A DNA stretch of 16,628 nt, from positions 1-16,628 of the forward strand of contig JBNLGI010000104.1 of assembly GCA_050305975.1 (NCBI GenBank). Reading direction: 5' to 3'. This document shows, piece after piece, positions 13,481 through 16,628 of the stretch (position 1 is the first letter of the stretch; each line of letters starts with the position of its first letter). Under the pieces are notes generated by a model. It made no database searches. It had not been told where the DNA came from and worked only from the letters and a program-made list of their open reading frames with translations. The position numbers were made by a program, and so were the translations under genes. The DNA is from Thiodiazotropha sp050305975 (GTDB taxonomy: Bacteria > Pseudomonadota > Gammaproteobacteria > Chromatiales > Chromatiaceae).

Positions 13481-15547
13481 ATGATGCCCCTGATCCGTCA
13501 AACCCTGACACTGTCAGTCATGGTCCTGGTCGCCGTGCCGTTTCACAGCGCATTGTCCGAAGAGGCGGGCAAGGCGACCGTCCTGGACGACATCTCGGTG
13601 ACCGCCACCCGGGTCGAGAAGACATTGGATACCGTACCAGCCGCCGTCGGTGTCGTGCAGCAGGAGGAGATCCAGTTTGCCCAACCCCAGCTGGGTCTGG
13701 ACGAATCGCTGACCAAGGTCCCCGGCATCTTCATGCAGAACCGCTACAACTTCGCCCAGGATCTGCGCGTCTCCATACGCGGCTTCGGCGCGCGCTCGGC
13801 CTTCGGTATCCGCGGCATCAAGGTGCTGGTCGACGGGATTCCCGAAACCACGCCGGACGGTCAGGCCAATGTAGACAGTATCGATATCGGCTCCATCGGC
13901 GGTATGCAGGTGATCCGCGGGCCGGTCTCCTCCTTGTACGGCAATGCCTCGGGCGGCGCACTGCTGATCGAGACCGAGGATCCGCCGGACACCCCTTTCA
14001 TCTCCCTGCGTCCGACTTTCGGCAGCGACGGTTTTCAAAAACATCAGCTCAAGTTCGGCGGCAAGAACCAGCGCTTCGACTATCTGGTCAACATCTCCGA
14101 CCTGAGTTACGACGGCTATCGCGAACAGAGCGCCACCGAGATGACCGCGCTCAACGGCAAGTTCGGTTTCGATCTCGATAACGGGGCGCGCCTCAGCACG
14201 GTGCTCAACTACACCGATTCACCCCAGGCCGACGATCCCGGCGGCGTGACCAAGGAGCAGGCCGAGCAGGATCCGACTTCCGCCTGGATCCGCAATCTGA
14301 CCCTCGATTCCGGCGAGGAGCTGGAGCAGACCCGGGTGGGTCTGATCTACGACACGCCGGTGGGCGATAACGGTGAACTGCGGCTGCGCAACTACTATGT
14401 CTGGCGCGACCTGGCCAACCGGCTGCCCATCGGCGCCACTGGCGAGGGTGTGGTTCTGGATCGCTTCGTGGTCGGTGGCGGAGCGAAGTACACCCACAAG
14501 GCGCCGTTGGGCGGGCATGCCAACCGCTTCATCCTCGGTCTCGATCTGGACCGGCAGGAAGACGACCGCAAGCGCTACGATCTGGCGGGGGAGAGCCTGG
14601 GTACCCAGACCCAGGACCAGGACGAACAGGTCGACAACATCGGCCTCTATGCGCAGAACGAATACAGCATCAGCGAGCGCCTGGAGCTGACCCTGGGCGG
14701 ACGCTACGACCGTCTCGACTTCGACGTGAAGGATGACTTCCTCAGTGACGGGGACGACTCGGGCGAGCGCAGTTACAGCAAGTTCAGCCCCTCGATGGGA
14801 CTGCGCTTTACCCCCAGGCCCGGGCTCAACCTCTATCTCAACCTGTCACGCTCTTTCGAGTCGCCCACCGCCGTAGAACTGCGCGATCCGGACGGGGCCG
14901 GCTTCAACGAGAACCTCGATCCGCAGGTCGCCACCAATTACGAGATCGGGATCAAGGGCGCGCTGGGACAGAAGGCGCGATACGACCTGGCGCTCTTCAC
15001 CATGGATGTCACCGACGAACTGGTGCCCTTCGAGATCGGCGGCACCACCTACTACGAGAACGCGGGCGAATCGAAGCGCAACGGCCTGGAGGCGCAGCTG
15101 GTATTCGAGCCGGTGGAGCATCTTATCGCCACTCTCGCCTATACTTACTCCGATTTCGAATTCGAGAAGTTCATCGACGACAACGGCACCGACTTCAGCG
15201 GCAAGACCATCCCCGGCATACCCGAAAACCTGCTCAGCGCCGATTTCACCTACACCCATCCCAACGGGATCTACACGCAGCTGACCGCACTCTATGTGGA
15301 CGAGATCTATGTCAACAACGCCAACACGGCGACCAACGACGCCTATACCGTGACCGATCTGCGCTTGGGCTACACCAGGTTCTTCGGCCACTGGGAGCTC
15401 TCGCCCTTCATCGGGGTGAACAACCTGTTCGACGAGCGCTATAACGGCAACGTGCGCATCAACGCCTTCGGTGGGCGCTACTACGAACCGGCTCCGGATC
15501 GGAACGTCTACGCGGGATTGACGCTGCGATACGATTTCGGCGGCTGA
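13481..15547 (+). CDS. pqqU: TonB-dependent receptor, YncD/PqqU-like (PQQ uptake candidate)
   Basis: A 688-residue outer-membrane receptor. A signal peptide (about 1-26) is followed by a TonB-box-like DDISVTAT (36-43). The plug (about 45-165) has VPGIFMQNRYNFAQDLRVSI, RGFGARSAFGIRGIKVLVDG and RGPVSSLYGNASGG. These, plus ADDPGGVTKEQ in a barrel loop and GRYYEPAPDRN near the C-terminus, closely parallel E. coli YncD, now named PqqU for TonB-dependent PQQ uptake. GGAG lies 6 nt before the first of two tandem ATGs; either may be used. The protein ends YDFGG, with two glycines after the terminal aromatic, slightly unusual for BAM recognition. Divergent from the two-component genes. The receptor call is firm; the PQQ ligand is inferred from similarity. 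Confidence 0.75.
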   Translation: MMPLIRQTLTLSVMVLVAVPFHSALSEEAGKATVLDDISVTATRVEKTLDTVPAAVGVVQQEEIQFAQPQLGLDESLTKVPGIFMQNRYNFAQDLRVSIRGFGARSAFGIRGIKVLVDGIPETTPDGQANVDSIDIGSIGGMQVIRGPVSSLYGNASGGALLIETEDPPDTPFISLRPTFGSDGFQKHQLKFGGKNQRFDYLVNISDLSYDGYREQSATEMTALNGKFGFDLDNGARLSTVLNYTDSPQADDPGGVTKEQAEQDPTSAWIRNLTLDSGEELEQTRVGLIYDTPVGDNGELRLRNYYVWRDLANRLPIGATGEGVVLDRFVVGGGAKYTHKAPLGGHANRFILGLDLDRQEDDRKRYDLAGESLGTQTQDQDEQVDNIGLYAQNEYSISERLELTLGGRYDRLDFDVKDDFLSDGDDSGERSYSKFSPSMGLRFTPRPGLNLYLNLSRSFESPTAVELRDPDGAGFNENLDPQVATNYEIGIKGALGQKARYDLALFTMDVTDELVPFEIGGTTYYENAGESKRNGLEAQLVFEPVEHLIATLAYTYSDFEFEKFIDDNGTDFSGKTIPGIPENLLSADFTYTHPNGIYTQLTALYVDEIYVNNANTATNDAYTVTDLRLGYTRFFGHWELSPFIGVNNLFDERYNGNVRINAFGGRYYEPAPDRNVYAGLTLRYDFGG

Positions 15548-15603
15548 GTCATTGGCGCGCTGAAAACCGGCATGAGCAGCAAATGAACACTGAGACACGC
15601 TCA

Positions 15604-15641
15604 CGGCTTGAATCAAGCCGTAGGGTGCGGCTTGCCGCACC
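15604..15641. repeat. Solitary GGTGCGGC repeat with CGGCTTG palindrome
   Basis: CGGCTTG-AAT-CAAGCCG (15604-15620) leads directly into TAGG and GGTGCGGC-TT-GCCGCACC (15624-15641). The AATCAAGCCGTAGGG lead resembles the right half of the spacer-plus-hairpin unit at 16465-16496, so this looks like a half BIME. It begins 56 nt after the receptor stop. Confidence 0.7.
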
Positions 15642-15655
15642 GAGCCTGTTTGCTT

Positions 15656-15691
15656 CCATTTCACGCTGAGATTGGAGTCAGCTTGAAATGG
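15656..15691. repeat. Imperfect hairpin downstream of the PqqU-like gene
   Basis: CCATTTCA-C-GCTGA pairs with TCAGC-T-TGAAATGG around the 8-nt loop GATTGGAG: 13 bp with one mismatch. No U-tract follows. The right arm runs into a copy of the AATGGCACTT repeat. Confidence 0.5.
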
Positions 15692-15705
15692 CACTTGGTT
15701 TAGCG
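15687..15705 (+). repeat. AATGGCACTT repeat, copy 1
   Basis: AATGGCACTTGGTTTAGCG fits the consensus AATGGCACTTnsTTnAGCG shared with both ends of the element at 16393-16554. Same orientation as that element's left end. Confidence 0.55.
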
Positions 15706-15742
15706 GAAAGAGCTCGATTGCGCGATTTCATTCGACGGTGTC

Positions 15743-15796
15743 GGTGGGGCAGGGCCCCACCCTACACTTCGCCTCGGGCAGGGTGGAGCCCTGCCC
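15743..15796. repeat. GGTGGGGC-type palindrome, copy 3, plus adjacent hairpin
   Basis: GGTGGGGC-AGG-GCCCCACC (15743-15761) followed by CTAC, then a second hairpin GGGCAGGG-TGGAG-CCCTGCCC (15776-15796) that looks like a diverged inverted partner. The remaining intergenic sequence up to the next gene shows only its ribosome site. Confidence 0.65.
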
Positions 15797-15978
15797 CGCC
15801 ACGACGCGCCTGAATAGATGCCTTTTCCACGGCGGGGAGGGAAAAGCGGAACAATCACGAGCAGACACGCTACACTCAGTCCTGTGCTGCATGCCTCGTC
15901 AGCATGAGTGACGTACTCAACGGGGTGCGCAGTAAAACTCAATAAGCAGATAACGACAATCACCGAAGGAGAATGGCC

Positions 15979-16341
15979 ATGGCCTTGACCGACCCCTGCT
16001 GCACCCTGGTGCCCTACTTCAAGATCCACGAAGGCAAGCTCGAGGAGTTTCGCGGGCTTACCGAACAGTTCGTGGAGAAGACGCAGGCGGAGCCCAAATG
16101 CCTGCACTACGGCTTCAGCTTCAATGGCATGCAGGTCCACTGCCGCGAGGGTTATGCCGATGCGGAAGGGCTGCTCGCGCATCTGGAGAATGTGGGCGCG
16201 GTGTTGGATCAGGCCCTGAAGATCGCCGATATCACCCGTCTGGAGGTGCACGCCCCCGCCGCCGAGCTCGCTAAACTGCGGGAGCCCTTGAGTGGGTTGA
16301 ACCCGGAGTTCTACACCATGGAAATCGGCTTTCGGCGTTAA
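15979..16341 (+). CDS. ABM-like (dimeric alpha+beta barrel) small protein
   Basis: A 120-residue soluble protein starting MALTDPCCTLVPYFKIHEGK. The opening strand plus KLEEFRGLTEQFVEKTQAEP, then CLHYGFSFNGMQVHCREGYA and DAEGLLAHLENVGAVLDQAL, follows the pattern of antibiotic-biosynthesis-monooxygenase-type ferredoxin-like folds (small quinol monooxygenase or heme-degrading families). I chose the ATG at 15979, with AAGGAG about 7 nt before it; the ATG at 15973 is too close to that site. There is no His/Asn/Trp set that identifies a monooxygenase, so activity is unassigned. It is separated from the receptor gene by 431 nt of repeats and has its own ribosome site. Confidence 0.7.
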   Translation: MALTDPCCTLVPYFKIHEGKLEEFRGLTEQFVEKTQAEPKCLHYGFSFNGMQVHCREGYADAEGLLAHLENVGAVLDQALKIADITRLEVHAPAAELAKLREPLSGLNPEFYTMEIGFRR

Positions 16342-16345
16342 CTCT

Positions 16346-16364
16346 CCCTCAATCGATGAGAGGG
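16346..16364 (+). terminator. Weak hairpin after the ABM-like gene
   Basis: CCCTC and GAGGG pair around a 9-nt loop starting 5 nt after the stop codon. No U-tract follows, so it would be a weak or Rho-assisted 3' end at best. Confidence 0.25.
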
Positions 16365-16392
16365 CCCCTGATGTGGTGAAGGGTCAGAGGCC

Positions 16393-16554
16393 AATGGCAC
16401 TTACTTAAGCGATATGGTGCAGGACAGTAAAAGGATTACGGTGCGGCAAGCCGCACCCTACACGTGATCAAGCCGTAGGGTGCGGCAAGCCCCACCAAAA
16501 CTCGTTGCATAACACCAACAGACAGGTGCTTTATGCGCTGAAGCAAGTGCCATT
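16393..16554. mobile_element. MITE-like element with 19-bp terminal inverted repeats
   Basis: AATGGCACTTACTTAAGCG (16393-16411) and, on the minus strand, AATGGCACTTGCTTCAGCG (16554-16536) form terminal inverted repeats matching at 17 of 19 bases. The 162-bp unit has no coding capacity and carries a pair of GGTGCGGC hairpins in its middle. A third copy of the end sequence lies at 15687-15705. I see no convincing target-site duplication, and no transposase is in the window, so the mobile-element reading is tentative. Confidence 0.45.
16440..16496. repeat. REP/BIME-like pair of GGTGCGGC hairpins
   Basis: GGTGCGGC-AA-GCCGCACC (16440-16457), a 21-nt spacer with CGTGATCAAGCCGTAG, then GGTGCGGC-AA-GCCCCACC (16479-16496, one stem mismatch). 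Same layout and nearly the same spacer as the pair at 11246-11302. Confidence 0.75.
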
Positions 16555-16561
16555 CGAATCA

Positions 16562-16628
16562 GACCGGATTTTCCATTGACACACTGCCCCCGATCCGGCA
16601 GTTTCCACCGGAAACCGGTCAGGAGTCA
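16562..16628 (+). promoter_or_regulatory. Leader of a gene beyond the right edge
   Basis: An inverted repeat GACCGG-AT-TTTCC (16562-16574) / GGAAACCGGTC (16610-16620) with an inner hairpin GTTTCC-ACC-GGAAAC (16601-16615) is followed by AGGAG at 16621-16625, a good ribosome site for a rightward gene starting just past the window. TTGACA at 16576-16581 matches a -35 box but no -10 follows at the right distance. Confidence 0.35.

Noticed and set aside
15973..15978. Upstream ATG for the ABM-like gene
   Set aside because: It is only 1 nt from the GGAG ribosome site; the ATG at 15979 has normal spacing.

Overview
The window (about 16.6 kb, GC-rich, short overlaps between genes, strong Shine-Dalgarno sites) looks like a chromosomal segment of a gammaproteobacterium. 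The CysB/CysJ/CysI/CysH/CysC proteins resemble the enterobacterial forms closely, and the intergenic spaces carry many short GC-rich palindromes of a kind familiar from Chromatiales-type and other sulfur-oxidising genomes. The family-level placement is inference; no rRNA, tRNA or phage gene is present.

Left part (1-6729): assimilatory sulfate reduction. A partial kinase-like gene runs off the left edge on the minus strand. Then cysB (minus) diverges from a tightly overlapping cysJ-cysI-cysH operon (plus): sulfite reductase flavoprotein, sulfite reductase hemoprotein and PAPS reductase. A 234-bp gap holding a 101-nt two-helix hairpin separates this from cysC (APS kinase) and a small DUF2061 membrane protein. 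CysC makes PAPS, CysH reduces it to sulfite, CysJI reduces sulfite to sulfide, and CysB is the expected regulator. ATP sulfurylase is not in the window.

Middle and right part (6974-15547): an outer-membrane uptake module. On the minus strand, read right to left: a LuxR-type two-component pair (histidine kinase then response regulator, 4-nt overlap), a TonB-dependent receptor, then a compact exbB-exbD-tonB operon (4-nt overlaps) that can energise it. Divergent from the kinase gene, on the plus strand, is a second TonB-dependent receptor whose sequence strongly recalls E. coli YncD/PqqU, the pyrroloquinoline quinone (PQQ) receptor. The kinase sensor region resembles the LapD/MoxY N-terminal domain of kinases linked to PQQ-dependent methanol dehydrogenase. 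An 18-bp near-palindromic site (16/18 identical) lies upstream of both receptor genes at almost the same distance from a plausible -10 box. I propose a small regulon: the two-component system controlling two receptors, possibly for PQQ or a related redox cofactor/metal complex.

Right end (15548-16628): a repeat-rich stretch, a small ABM-like (dimeric ferredoxin-like) protein, and a 162-bp MITE-like element with 19-bp imperfect terminal inverted repeats. A palindrome family (GGTGCGGC-NN-GCCGCACC and a GGTGGGGC variant) recurs in four intergenic regions, often as inverted pairs.
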